From Flavobacterium sp. HJJ (GTDB lineage: Bacteria > Bacteroidota > Bacteroidia > Flavobacteriales > Flavobacteriaceae): a stretch of DNA of 64,000 nt. The stretch covers positions 161,603-225,602 of the forward strand of contig NZ_JADKPR010000005.1 of the NCBI RefSeq assembly GCF_015351475.1, written 5' to 3'. Under the pieces are notes generated by a model. That model worked only from the letters and a program-made list of their open reading frames with translations, did no database searches and was not told the origin of the DNA. Below are positions 45,812 to 55,149 of the stretch, one piece after another. How positions within the stretch are numbered: position 1 is the stretch's first letter; the number at the start of each line of letters is the position of its first letter. The translations under genes were made by a program, and so were the position numbers.

Positions 45812-46211
45812 TTAAATAGTAATGATTTATAATAAAGACATGATTTTTTTTGATATGTTACAGTTTTATAAAATTAGTTTAACTTTTTACACTTTTAAAT
45901 CTAGGTTTTTTCAATCTTTCAAAAGGTAATTATGAAAGAAGTTATTTCTATTGCTATCGGGAACCAAGCTTTTTGAAAAATCCCAATGTGTCTGCTCCTA
46001 GAAAACAAATTCTAGAGTTTGGCTTTTTATTAATAGTATGCTTAATTAAAGAAAATAAAAGAAGAATTTTATTTTGGCATAATCATTGCCTTATTAAGGC
46101 TCGAATATTTTAATCTATTTATACAACAATATTAGATCAGAATATTGTTACTATACCTTATATTTGCGTTCCTATCTAAAAAATTAATGACAAAAAGACT
46201 TAAATACTGCT
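45812..46211. other. Divergent intergenic region between the ECF operon and lon
   Basis: This 400-bp gap holds the promoters of both directions. The lon -7 element is at 46159-46166. A weak hairpin CTAGAA/TTCTAG lies at 45998-46015. No gene-like frame is seen. Confidence 0.5.
46159..46166 (+). promoter_or_regulatory. Bacteroidota -7 element for lon
   Basis: TATATTTG followed by CG matches TAnnTTTG, 46 bp before the lon ATG. No heat-shock-type element is evident. Confidence 0.5.
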
Positions 46212-48665
46212 ATGTCAAACCATAAAATACTCACTATTGACAATCTGTCACTTCAAGAATTTGATTCGGAAGCCGAATTAATTCCATTATTGACTCCAGA
46301 AGATGAGGAAGAAATGAATAATGAAGAATTACCGGAATTTTTACCTATTTTACCTTTACGCAATACCGTTTTGTTTCCGGGAGTAGTAATTCCAATTTCG
46401 GCTGGAAGAGATAAATCAATAAAATTGATAAACGACGCCAACACTGATGGAAAAGTAATTGGAGTAGTGGCTCAAATCAATGAAGACGATGAAGATCCTA
46501 CCTTTGATGATATCAATAAAATTGGAACCGTAGCACGTATTCTTCGTGTTTTAAAAATGCCCGATGGGAATGTAACAGTTATCCTTCAGGGGAAAAAACG
46601 TTTCGAAATTTCTGAAGTAGTTTCGGAAACACCTTATTTAAAAGCAAAAATCAAAGAAGTTGCTGAAAAAAGACCTGCTAAAAAAGATACTGAATTCAAT
46701 GCAATTATTGATTCAGTAAAAGAATTAGCGGTAAAAATTATCAGCGAAAGCCCAAATATTCCTACTGAAGCTACATTTGCTATAAAAAACATTGGAAGCC
46801 CTTCGTTTCTAATCAATTTTGTTTCTTCTAATATGAATTTATCAGTAAAGGAAAAACAAGATTTATTGTCGATTAATGGGCTGAAAGAACGTGCTTTGGA
46901 AACGCTTCGCTACATGAATATTGAGCTACAGAAACTAGAGCTTAAGAATGATATTCAGTCTAAAGTTCGTTTTGACTTAGACCAGCAGCAAAGAGAATAT
47001 TTCCTTCATCAGCAGATGAAAACCATTCAGGAAGAATTGGGAGGTGTTTCGCAGGAGGAAGAAATGGACGAAATGAGCCAGAAGGCCAAAAGTAAAAAAT
47101 GGGATGAAAAAACAATGAAGCATTTTGATAAAGAATTGTCAAAAATGCGCAGAATGAATCCACAGGCTCCTGATTTTGGTATTCAAAGAAATTATTTAGA
47201 ATTATTTTTAGAATTGCCTTGGGGTGAATTCTCAAAAGATAATTTTGATTTAAAACACGCTCAAAAAGTATTAGATAAAGATCATTTTGGTTTGGAAGAT
47301 GTCAAAAAGAGAATGATCGAACATTTGGCCGTGCTTAAATTAAGAAACGATATGAAGTCGCCAATTATCTGTTTAACAGGACCTCCAGGTGTTGGTAAAA
47401 CATCGATTGGGCGATCTGTTGCCGAGGCATTGGGAAGAGAATATGTTCGTATCTCATTAGGCGGACTGCGTGATGAAGCCGAAATCCGCGGACATAGGAA
47501 AACTTACATTGGTGCAATGCCAGGAAGAATCATTCAGAGTTTAAAGAAAGCCGGAACTTCAAATCCTGTATTTGTTTTGGACGAAATTGATAAATTATCT
47601 TCCAGCCATAGCGGTGATCCATCATCTGCATTATTAGAGGTTTTGGATCCAGAGCAAAACAGTGCTTTTTATGATAATTTCCTTGAAATGGGCTATGATT
47701 TATCCAAAGTAATGTTCATCGCCACTTCTAATAATATGGCAGCAATTCAGCCTGCATTGATTGACCGTATGGAAGTCATAAAAATGTCAGGTTACACTAT
47801 CGAAGAAAAAGTTGAAATTGCCAGAAAACATTTGTTCTCAAAACAATTGACAGCTCATGGACTTAAACCAAAAGATTTGTCTATTGGCAAAAAACAATTA
47901 GAAAAAATCGTAGAAGGTTACACACGTGAATCAGGTGTACGCGGTCTGGAAAATAAAATTGCTCAGATTGTCCGTAACGCAGCCAAAGCAGTAGCGATGG
48001 AAGAAGAATACAATAAAAAAGTTACAGACGAAGATATTATAAAAGTCTTAGGTGTTCCAAGATTGGAAAGAGACAAATACGAAAATAACGAAGTAGCTGG
48101 TGTAGTAACAGGTCTTGCCTGGACTAGCGTGGGAGGTGATATTTTATTTATTGAGTCTTTACTTTCACCAGGAAAAGGATCGATGACTATTACAGGGAAT
48201 TTAGGCACTGTAATGAAAGAATCAGCCACAATTGCTTTAGAATACATTAAGGCAAACGCTGAATTACTGGGATTGAATCCAGAAGTATTGAATAAATACA
48301 ACATTCATTTACACGTACCGGAAGGAGCTACACCAAAAGACGGACCAAGTGCCGGAATCGCCATGCTGACATCATTGGTTTCTTTACTTTCTCAAAAAAG
48401 AGTTAAGAAAAACTTGGCCATGACAGGAGAAATTACTTTGAGAGGAAAAGTACTGCCTGTTGGCGGAATTAAAGAAAAAATACTGGCAGCCAAAAGAGCC
48501 AATATTAAAGAAATCATTTTATGCCACGAAAACAAAAGCGACATTGATGAAATCAAACCCGAATATTTAGAAGGTCTAACTTTTCACTATGTTAAAGAAA
48601 TGAGCGAAGTTTTAGAATTAGCCATTACAAAAGACAAAGTTAAAAACGCAAAAGAGTTGAAATAA
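46212..48665 (+). CDS. lon: ATP-dependent protease Lon
   Basis: This 817-residue protein has the LonA layout. An N-terminal substrate-binding domain (about 35-240, [14 protein letters not shown]) precedes a coiled coil. The AAA+ domain follows with Walker A GPPGVGKT (390-397) and Walker B in [11 protein letters not shown]. The protease domain has Ser713 (DGPSAG) and Lys756 (GGIKEK) as catalytic dyad. It degrades misfolded and regulatory proteins in the cytoplasm. It is monocistronic. Confidence 0.98.
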   Translation: MSNHKILTIDNLSLQEFDSEAELIPLLTPEDEEEMNNEELPEFLPILPLRNTVLFPGVVIPISAGRDKSIKLINDANTDGKVIGVVAQINEDDEDPTFDDINKIGTVARILRVLKMPDGNVTVILQGKKRFEISEVVSETPYLKAKIKEVAEKRPAKKDTEFNAIIDSVKELAVKIISESPNIPTEATFAIKNIGSPSFLINFVSSNMNLSVKEKQDLLSINGLKERALETLRYMNIELQKLELKNDIQSKVRFDLDQQQREYFLHQQMKTIQEELGGVSQEEEMDEMSQKAKSKKWDEKTMKHFDKELSKMRRMNPQAPDFGIQRNYLELFLELPWGEFSKDNFDLKHAQKVLDKDHFGLEDVKKRMIEHLAVLKLRNDMKSPIICLTGPPGVGKTSIGRSVAEALGREYVRISLGGLRDEAEIRGHRKTYIGAMPGRIIQSLKKAGTSNPVFVLDEIDKLSSSHSGDPSSALLEVLDPEQNSAFYDNFLEMGYDLSKVMFIATSNNMAAIQPALIDRMEVIKMSGYTIEEKVEIARKHLFSKQLTAHGLKPKDLSIGKKQLEKIVEGYTRESGVRGLENKIAQIVRNAAKAVAMEEEYNKKVTDEDIIKVLGVPRLERDKYENNEVAGVVTGLAWTSVGGDILFIESLLSPGKGSMTITGNLGTVMKESATIALEYIKANAELLGLNPEVLNKYNIHLHVPEGATPKDGPSAGIAMLTSLVSLLSQKRVKKNLAMTGEITLRGKVLPVGGIKEKILAAKRANIKEIILCHENKSDIDEIKPEYLEGLTFHYVKEMSEVLELAITKDKVKNAKELK

Positions 48666-48770
48666 ATTTCAATATTTTAGATTACAAATAGCAAAATTCC
48701 AAATTCCAGTTCTGATTAATATCTGAAAATTGGGATTTGGACTCGAGCGATTGCTAACAGGCGAAAGCAA

Positions 48771-48805
48771 TTTGTTTTTTACCTTATTATTAGCTGTTAT
48801 TTTTG
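48771..48805 (+). promoter_or_regulatory. Promoter of porQ
   Basis: TTTG (48771-48774) and TATTTTTG (48798-48805), 23 bp apart, match the Bacteroidota -33/-7 pattern, 44 bp before the porQ ATG. Confidence 0.5.
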
Positions 48806-48848
48806 TAAGTTTGAATCTTGAAATATCAAACCTTCTTTTGATTATTGT

Positions 48849-49871
48849 ATGTTCAAAAAACTTTTATTTTATTATTCTCTGCTAATTTGTTCTGTTTCCT
48901 ACGGACAAACAGGAGGGAAATATACTTATGAGTTTTTAAATTTGATTACTTCACCAAGACAAGCTGCATTAGGCGGAAAAACGATTACTATTTATGATGA
49001 AGATGTCAATCAGGCACTTTTCAATCCTGCGTCAATCAATGACGAAATGCACAATCGTTTATCATTAAATTACGGAAATTACTATCAGGAAGTCACTTAC
49101 GGCACAGCCTCATATGCCTACACTTATGATCAGCATCTGCAGACATTTCAAGCCGGAATCAATTACATTAATTACGGAAAATTTGACGGATATGATGAAA
49201 ATGGAGTACAGACAAATTCATTTACCGGAAGTGAAATAGCACTTTCTCTTGGTTATGCCTACAATATTCCTTACACCGATATTCACATTGGTGCCAACAC
49301 AAAACTTATTCAGTCTACATTGGAAAGTTACAGCTCATTTGGAGGAGCGGTAGATTTAGGAATGGTATATATTGATAAAAAAAATGATGTGAATTGGGCT
49401 TTGACTTTAATGAATATTGGAACTCAATTTACTACTTATGATGGGACTAGAGAGCAGCTTCCTTTTGAAATTATTGCTGGAGTATCTCAGGAGTTAGAAC
49501 ACGTACCTTTGCGCTGGCACTTGACAATTGAAAATTTACAGCAATGGAATTTGTCTTTTTCAAATCCTGTTAATTCTGAAACTTCTATTGATGGCACGGT
49601 AACAGAAGAAAAAGTATCTTTTTTTAACAATGCGCTGCGTCACATGATTTTTGGTGCAGAACTTTTTCCCAAGAAAGCATTTAATATAAGATTGGGCTAC
49701 AATTTTAGAAGAGGTCAAGAGCTGCAGATACAGGATCAGCGCAATTTTTCAGGACTTTCATTGGGTTTTGGACTCAAACTGAATAAATTAAAACTAAATT
49801 ACTCCTATTCTAAATATACATTAGCAGGAAACACTAGTTTATTTGGATTGATTATTAATTTTGGAGAATGA
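48849..49871 (+). CDS. porQ: Type IX secretion system protein PorQ
   Basis: This 340-residue outer-membrane barrel protein has a signal peptide (LLFYYSLLICSVSYGQ) and the PorQ-family start TGGKYTYEFLNLITSPRQAA. It ends in a barrel strand (TSLFGLIINFGE). PorQ together with PorU, PorV and PorZ forms the attachment complex that anchors T9SS cargo in the outer membrane. It is 36 bp upstream of cmk, with which it is often linked. Confidence 0.92.
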   Translation: MFKKLLFYYSLLICSVSYGQTGGKYTYEFLNLITSPRQAALGGKTITIYDEDVNQALFNPASINDEMHNRLSLNYGNYYQEVTYGTASYAYTYDQHLQTFQAGINYINYGKFDGYDENGVQTNSFTGSEIALSLGYAYNIPYTDIHIGANTKLIQSTLESYSSFGGAVDLGMVYIDKKNDVNWALTLMNIGTQFTTYDGTREQLPFEIIAGVSQELEHVPLRWHLTIENLQQWNLSFSNPVNSETSIDGTVTEEKVSFFNNALRHMIFGAELFPKKAFNIRLGYNFRRGQELQIQDQRNFSGLSLGFGLKLNKLKLNYSYSKYTLAGNTSLFGLIINFGE

Positions 49872-49907
49872 TTTTAGAAAAAAGAATATAGATAACAGAA
49901 CATAGAC

Positions 49908-50597
49908 ATGAAAAAAATCACCATAGCAATAGATGGATTTTCATCTACAGGTAAAAGTACCTTGGCGAAACAATTAGCAAAACATTTGGGTTATGTATAT
50001 GTAGATACTGGTGCAATGTACCGCGCAGTCACTTTATTTGCAATGCAGAATAATTGTATTGGAATCGAATTTTTGGATAAAGATAAATTAATAGACAGCC
50101 TATCTTCGATAAAACTGCATTTTAAATTCAATCCCGAATTAGGTTTTGCCGAAATGTATCTGAATGATATTAATGTAGAAACTGAAATCCGGACTCTGGA
50201 AGTTTCCAGTTTTGTCAGTACAGTTGCAGCAATTTCAGAAGTACGCGCCAAGCTTGTGGAACAGCAGCAGGAAATGGGCAGAGAGAAAGGAATTGTCATG
50301 GACGGAAGAGACATTGGTACCGTTGTTTTCCCCAATGCCGAACTTAAAATATTCATGACAGCCGGTGCTGATACCCGTGCACAAAGACGTTTTGACGAAC
50401 TGCAGGCAAAAGGAGATACAGTTTCCTATGAAGAAGTTTTAAAGAATGTGGTGGACCGCGATTATGTTGATACACACCGAGAAGATTCTCCTTTAGTAAT
50501 CGCCAAAGATGCGATAGAAGTAGACAATTCGTATCTGGACCGTAAAGAACAGTTTGAAGTTGTTTTAGAATTGGTTAATGAAGTTATAAATTCATAA
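49908..50597 (+). CDS. cmk: Cytidylate kinase
   Basis: This 229-residue P-loop kinase phosphorylates CMP and dCMP to the diphosphates. It shows the Walker A loop GFSSTGKSTLAK (10-21), the CMP-binding segment YVDTGAMYRAVT, the large NMP-binding insert of bacterial Cmk, and VMDGRDIGTVVFP. It follows porQ closely and ends before a terminator. Confidence 0.97.
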   Translation: MKKITIAIDGFSSTGKSTLAKQLAKHLGYVYVDTGAMYRAVTLFAMQNNCIGIEFLDKDKLIDSLSSIKLHFKFNPELGFAEMYLNDINVETEIRTLEVSSFVSTVAAISEVRAKLVEQQQEMGREKGIVMDGRDIGTVVFPNAELKIFMTAGADTRAQRRFDELQAKGDTVSYEEVLKNVVDRDYVDTHREDSPLVIAKDAIEVDNSYLDRKEQFEVVLELVNEVINS

Positions 50598-50631
50598 CTT
50601 TCTTTAAACATATAAAAAATATAAGTTTTTT

Positions 50632-50671
50632 AGCCTTTAAAATAAACAGAAGTTTGTTTTAAAGGCTTTTC
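50632..50671 (+). terminator. Rho-independent terminator after cmk
   Basis: Arms AGCCTTTAAAATAAAC (50632-50647) and GTTTGTTTTAAAGGCT (50652-50667), with one G-T pair, are followed by TTTT. They lie 34 bp after the cmk stop. Confidence 0.8.
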
Positions 50672-50888
50672 ACATACTCCTCAAAAGAAATAACACACTC
50701 GTTTTTAATATTTTTACACTTATACAAGCTTCTCAAATTGAGTTCAATTTGGTTTTAACGTTACATAATCATATATGACTTATATGTTTAAAAAAAACAT
50801 GTATTGTCGAGTATTTTTTTTGGTAATATCAATTTTAATGTTAGATTTACACGTCTCAAAATCTACAAATAAAAAAACAAATCATCTT

Positions 50889-52151
50889 ATGGATATAAAA
50901 TTACGATTGACAATTATGAATTTTCTCCAATTTTTCGTTTGGGGAATCTGGCTGATTTCATTAGGCGGTTATATGGGGCAGGTTTTCGGTCCAGTGGAAG
51001 GTAGTAGTACAGGTTTGTCCATCGCTAGAACTTATGCTTCTATGGGGTGGGCGAGTTTGTTTATGCCAGCCTTACTTGGAATAATTGCAGATAAATATTT
51101 TAGCGCTCAAAAGGTTTTAGGTTTTGCACATATCGCTGCAGGAATTTCAATCTTTTTTGCTACTAAGGCAACCAATTCTACTGAAATGTACTGGGTGATT
51201 TTTGTAACCTGCTGTTTTTATATGCCAACAATCGCATTGAATAATTCAGTAAGTTATGCGGTTTTAAATAAATTCCAATTTGATGTGCAAAAAGCGTTTA
51301 CTCCAATACGTGTTTGGGGTACAGTTGGATTCATAATAGCAATGTGGATAGTAGATTTGACAGACTGGAAATCAAATACCAACCAATTTATTTTTGCTTC
51401 CGCTGCTATGATTGCAACAGGTTTGTTTTCGTTTACGATGCCGGATGTGCCTGCCGAAAATAAAAATACCAACCAATCCTTATCGAGTAAATTTGGATTA
51501 GACAGTTTTGTGTTATTCAGACAAAAAAAGATGGCAATATTTTTTGTATTCGCTATGCTTTTAGGAGCTGCTTTACAAGTTACCAATATGTTTGCTGATA
51601 CATTCATCAGAGATTTTGGTTCCAATCCTGAATATCACGGAACTTTTGGAGTTGAACATTCTGTATTTATCATCTCGTTGTCCCAAATTTCAGAGACTTT
51701 ATTTATTTTGACGATTCCGTTTTTCCTGAAACGATTTGGTATCAAGCAGGTAATGATGTTTAGTATGCTGGCTTGGGTATTGCGTTTTGCTTTATTTGGA
51801 ATTGGAAATCCGGGTTCTGGAGTTATTTTCCTTATTTTATCGATGATAGTGTACGGAATGGCTTTTGATTTCTTCAATATTTCAGGTTCTTTATTTGTGG
51901 AAAGAGAAACCGACAGCAAAATCAGATCGAGCGCACAAGGATTGTTTATGTTAATGACAAACGGAATTGGAGCTATTTTGGGCGGTGAATTTGCAGGAAG
52001 AACGGTAAGTTATTTTACCACTGAAAATAAAGTTCAATGGCCGGAGGTTTGGTTTTCATTTGCCGGATATGCCTTTGTGATTTTGATTTTGTTTGCCTTT
52101 TTATTCAAATACAAACATGATCCGAAGGAATTGGAGAATGTGAAGCATTAA
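50889..52151 (+). CDS. Nucleoside permease-like MFS transporter (NupG/NHS family)
   Basis: This 420-residue membrane protein has about 12 transmembrane helices and the NHS-family start LRLTIMNFLQFFVWGIW. I chose the ATG at 50889, which begins right before this conserved block. The frame runs 38 codons upstream (from 50775), where another hydrophobic stretch would give an atypical extension. Relatives import nucleosides by proton symport. It is monocistronic, downstream of cmk. Confidence 0.88.
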   Translation: MDIKLRLTIMNFLQFFVWGIWLISLGGYMGQVFGPVEGSSTGLSIARTYASMGWASLFMPALLGIIADKYFSAQKVLGFAHIAAGISIFFATKATNSTEMYWVIFVTCCFYMPTIALNNSVSYAVLNKFQFDVQKAFTPIRVWGTVGFIIAMWIVDLTDWKSNTNQFIFASAAMIATGLFSFTMPDVPAENKNTNQSLSSKFGLDSFVLFRQKKMAIFFVFAMLLGAALQVTNMFADTFIRDFGSNPEYHGTFGVEHSVFIISLSQISETLFILTIPFFLKRFGIKQVMMFSMLAWVLRFALFGIGNPGSGVIFLILSMIVYGMAFDFFNISGSLFVERETDSKIRSSAQGLFMLMTNGIGAILGGEFAGRTVSYFTTENKVQWPEVWFSFAGYAFVILILFAFLFKYKHDPKELENVKH

Positions 52152-52164
52152 AAATGTATTAAAT

Positions 52165-52203
52165 AAACCCGACAAGTTTTTAAAATTTGTCGGGTTTGTT
52201 GTT
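52165..52203 (+). terminator. Rho-independent terminator, copy 1 of a duplicated 39-bp unit
   Basis: The stem AAACCCGACAA / TTGTCGGGTTT with an AT-rich loop follows the permease stop codon by 14 bp. An almost identical sequence lies at 52860-52898. Confidence 0.85.
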
Positions 52204-52257
52204 TAAAATAATATTTTTTTTTTGAAATATTTAAAAATAAAAAAGTGATTAGATTAT

Positions 52258-52791
52258 ATGAAATTCGAAATAGACTTTGACGAAAATATTTACCGTAAAC
52301 AAATGGATTTATTGTTTGATTTGGGCTGGAAAAAAAAGACTGACTTTCATAGATATTCTCAATACCTTGGTGTTTTATTAATAGTTATTGGAATTTCTTT
52401 ACTTTACGATAACCCAAATAGATTTATGGGTGGTCTTTTTTTTCTCTTTATTGGATTATATAATTTACTCCCTTTTATTTATTATTATTTTAAAGTTAAA
52501 AGTGTTCATAAAAAGTTTGAAATCGCAAAAGTAAAAGAAGTTAAGTTTTTAAAAGACAACAAAAAAGCAATTATTGAATTCACAGAGAAATCTTTCATTA
52601 TGAAAGTTGGAGATAATACAGCAGTTCTAGACTGGGAAAAATTTACCTTATATTTAGTAAAAGAAGATAATTTAATACTTGTTGCAAAAAATTACGAACC
52701 ATACATATTGGATAAACTTGAAGTTGGTGAAATAAATTTTGAAAAAATAATTTCCTTTATTCATGAAAGAATCCCTTTAAAGTTGATTTGA
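52258..52791 (+). CDS. YcxB-like membrane protein
   Basis: This 177-residue protein has two transmembrane helices (about 37-53 and 57-74) between a short acidic N-terminus and a soluble C-terminal domain of beta strands (about 95-170: IIEFTEKSFIMKVGDN, LILVAKNYEPYIL). That pattern fits the YcxB-like family of unknown function. It is the only gene between two nearly identical terminators, as if inserted or duplicated with its terminator. Confidence 0.7.
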   Translation: MKFEIDFDENIYRKQMDLLFDLGWKKKTDFHRYSQYLGVLLIVIGISLLYDNPNRFMGGLFFLFIGLYNLLPFIYYYFKVKSVHKKFEIAKVKEVKFLKDNKKAIIEFTEKSFIMKVGDNTAVLDWEKFTLYLVKEDNLILVAKNYEPYILDKLEVGEINFEKIISFIHERIPLKLI

Positions 52792-52859
52792 GTTTTTAAA
52801 ATTGCAAGTGTGAGCGTCTCGCACGTACCCATAAAATATAGTAACAGTTTTGAGAGTTT

Positions 52860-52898
52860 AAACCTGACAAGTTTTTAAAATTTGTCGGGTTTGTTGTT
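52860..52898 (+). terminator. Rho-independent terminator, copy 2 of the duplicated 39-bp unit
   Basis: This sequence differs from 52165-52203 by one base over 39 (C to T in the left arm, keeping a G-T pair). It ends the YcxB-like gene. Confidence 0.85.
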
Positions 52899-52920
52899 AT
52901 GAAATAGTGAACTTCTAAAA

Positions 52921-52997
52921 TAGCCCCGATTGCAGTAAAAATCCTTGTGGACCGAGGTTCGGTTCACAAGATTGCAACAAAAATCGGGACTGAACTT
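52921..52997. ncRNA. Flavo-1-type structured RNA (probable)
   Basis: The outer arms CCCCGAT (52924-52930) and ATCGGGA (52983-52989) pair, and an inner 12-bp hairpin CTTGTGGACCGA / TCGGTTCACAAG (one G-U) closes on a short loop. Opening with AGCCCCGAT and closing with ATCGGGACTGAACT, this fits the abundant intergenic Flavobacterium structure that I know as Flavo-1 RNA (Rfam). It lies between the YcxB-like gene and rpsA. The role of Flavo-1 is unknown, and its coding strand here is uncertain. Confidence 0.55.
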
Positions 52998-53058
52998 CCT
53001 AATGAAAACAAAATTTCCTGCTCTTAAAACAATTGATTGATAATCATGCATGTTTTGT

Positions 53059-53089
53059 TTTGTCAGTTCAGAAAAAAGAATTAATTTTG
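53059..53089 (+). promoter_or_regulatory. rpsA: Promoter of rpsA
   Basis: TTTG (53059-53062), 19 bp, then TAATTTTG (53082-53089) is a near-ideal Bacteroidota promoter. It gives a 5' leader of about 115 nt. Confidence 0.65.
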
Positions 53090-53147
53090 CAGACCTTTTG
53101 GTGAATAGGAGTTTCCTTTAGGTATCAACAATTTAAGTAAAACAACT

Positions 53148-53190
53148 TCTGTATTTTTCTTTCGCATGAAGAAACTCGAGAAAAAACAGA
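53148..53190 (+). promoter_or_regulatory. Hairpin in the rpsA leader
   Basis: TCTGT-A-TTTTTCT (53148-53160) pairs with AGAAAAAACAGA (53179-53190) with one bulged A, and encloses a small inner stem. It ends 20 nt before the rpsA ATG, a position suited to control of translation, as S1 represses its own mRNA in E. coli. Confidence 0.5.
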
Positions 53191-53209
53191 ATACAAATTT
53201 TTTATCAGC

Positions 53210-54988
53210 ATGTCTGAACAATTAAAATCACAAGAAGAGTTTTTAGCAAATTTCAACTGGCATAACTTTGAAGAAGGTATCGATGCAGTAGATGAGAAAA
53301 ACTTGTTGGAATTCGAAGAACTAGTATCAAAAACTTTTATCGCTACTGACCAGGAAGAAGTAGTAGAGGGAGTAGTTGTGAGAATTACAGATAGAGACGT
53401 TATCGTTGATATCAATGCAAAATCGGAAGGTGTTATTTCATTGAACGAATTCCGTTACAATCCAAATTTAAAAGTAGGTGACAAAGTAGAAGTATTAATT
53501 GACATCCGTGAAGACAAAACTGGTCAATTAGTATTATCTCACAGAAAAGCACGTACTATCAAATCATGGGATAGAGTTATTGCTGCAAACGAAACAGGAG
53601 AAATCGTTAATGGTTTTGTAAAATGCAGAACTAAAGGCGGTATGATCGTTGATGTTTTCGGAATTGAAGCATTCTTACCAGGATCTCAAATTGACGTTAA
53701 GCCAATTAGAGATTACGATGTATATGTTAACAAAATGATGGAATTCAAAGTGGTAAAAATCAACCACGAATTCAAAAACGTTGTTGTATCTCATAAAGCG
53801 CTTATTGAAGCTGACATCGAAGTACAGAAAAAAGAAATTATCGGTCAATTACAAAAAGGACAAGTATTGGAAGGTGTTGTTAAAAACATCACTTCATACG
53901 GTGTATTCATTGACTTAGGTGGTGTTGACGGATTGATCCACATTACTGACCTTTCTTGGTCAAGAATCAACCACCCAAGTGAAGTTCTTGAGTTAGACCA
54001 AAAATTAAACGTTGTAATCCTTGATTTCGATGATGAGAAAACAAGAATTCAATTAGGATTGAAACAATTGAACGCTCACCCATGGGATGCTTTGAACGCT
54101 GATTTGAAAATTGGTGACAAAGTAAACGGTAAAGTAGTTGTAATCGCTGATTACGGTGCATTTATCGAAGTTGCTGAAGGTGTTGAAGGTTTAATCCACG
54201 TTTCTGAAATGTCTTGGTCAACTCACTTACGTTCTGCTCAGGATTTCGTAAAAGTTGGAGATGTTGTTGAAGCTGTTGTATTGACATTAGACAGAGAAGA
54301 CCGTAAAATGTCTTTAGGTATCAAACAATTGACTCAAGATCCTTGGACTGATATCACTGCTAAATACCCAGTTGGTTCTAAACACACAGGTATCGTTAGA
54401 AACTTTACAAACTTTGGAATTTTCGTAGAATTGGAAGAAGGAATCGATGGATTAATCTACATCTCTGACCTTTCTTGGACTAAGAAAATCAAACACCCAT
54501 CTGAATTTGTAAATGTTGGTGAAAAACTTGATGTAGTAGTATTAGAATTAGATGTTGACGGACGTAAATTATCTTTAGGTCACAAACAAACTACTGCTAA
54601 TCCTTGGGATCAATACGAAGATTCTTTTGCTGTAGGAACTATCCACAATGGTGAAATTTCTGAAATCGTTGATAAAGGAGCTACTGTAGAATTCGGTGAA
54701 GATATCGTTGCTTTCATTCCTACTCGTCACCTTGAAAAAGAAGACGGTAAAAAATTGAAAAAAGGTGATTCTGCTGATTTCAAAGTAATCGAGTTCAACA
54801 AAGAATTCAAAAGAGTAGTTGCTTCTCACACTGCTATCTTCCGTGAAGAAGAAGAGAAAAACGTGAAAGCTGCTGCTGAAACTACTTCATCTGCATCTAC
54901 TACAAATGCACCAGCTGCAACTTTAGGAGATAACAATGATGTATTAGCTGCATTGAAAGCTAAAATGGAAAAATCAGAGAAAAAATAA
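53210..54988 (+). CDS. rpsA: 30S ribosomal protein S1
   Basis: This 592-residue protein has six S1 RNA-binding repeats starting near residues 50, 135, 222, 307, 394 and 478. The central ones are the best conserved (VVKNITSYGVFIDLGGVDG, VVIADYGAFIEVAEGVEG). An Ala/Thr-rich flexible tail follows (about 555-592). S1 recruits mRNA to the small subunit; Bacteroidota use few Shine-Dalgarno sites. Codon use is strongly biased, as expected of a highly expressed gene. The upstream leader has a hairpin. Confidence 0.97.
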   Translation: MSEQLKSQEEFLANFNWHNFEEGIDAVDEKNLLEFEELVSKTFIATDQEEVVEGVVVRITDRDVIVDINAKSEGVISLNEFRYNPNLKVGDKVEVLIDIREDKTGQLVLSHRKARTIKSWDRVIAANETGEIVNGFVKCRTKGGMIVDVFGIEAFLPGSQIDVKPIRDYDVYVNKMMEFKVVKINHEFKNVVVSHKALIEADIEVQKKEIIGQLQKGQVLEGVVKNITSYGVFIDLGGVDGLIHITDLSWSRINHPSEVLELDQKLNVVILDFDDEKTRIQLGLKQLNAHPWDALNADLKIGDKVNGKVVVIADYGAFIEVAEGVEGLIHVSEMSWSTHLRSAQDFVKVGDVVEAVVLTLDREDRKMSLGIKQLTQDPWTDITAKYPVGSKHTGIVRNFTNFGIFVELEEGIDGLIYISDLSWTKKIKHPSEFVNVGEKLDVVVLELDVDGRKLSLGHKQTTANPWDQYEDSFAVGTIHNGEISEIVDKGATVEFGEDIVAFIPTRHLEKEDGKKLKKGDSADFKVIEFNKEFKRVVASHTAIFREEEEKNVKAAAETTSSASTTNAPAATLGDNNDVLAALKAKMEKSEKK

Positions 54989-55012
54989 TTTTTAGATTTT
55001 TTAAATATAGAG

Positions 55013-55040
55013 AGCCCTGCGATTTGCAGGGCTTTTTTTT
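55013..55040 (+). terminator. Rho-independent terminator of rpsA
   Basis: AGCCCTGC / GCAGGGCT with the loop GATTT is followed by a run of T, 24 bp after the stop codon. Confidence 0.9.
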
Positions 55041-55122
55041 ATTAAAATATCATTTTTTCACCTCTTTGGCATTTTTAACTCATTAAAAAGAATAAAACTG
55101 AATATTTAATTCTAAAAATGCT

Positions 55123-55130
55123 TATTTTTG
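55123..55130 (+). promoter_or_regulatory. Bacteroidota -7 element for the surface operon
   Basis: TATTTTTG matches TAnnTTTG, 19 bp before the start codon of the 1271-residue surface protein gene. The -33 element is not evident. Confidence 0.4.
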
Positions 55131-55149
55131 AATAAACTAAAAACAATTT

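Noticed and set aside
50775..50888. N-terminal extension of the nucleoside permease
   Set aside because: The 38 codons lie before the conserved family start and encode an atypical extra hydrophobic segment; an ATG at 50889 fits the family.
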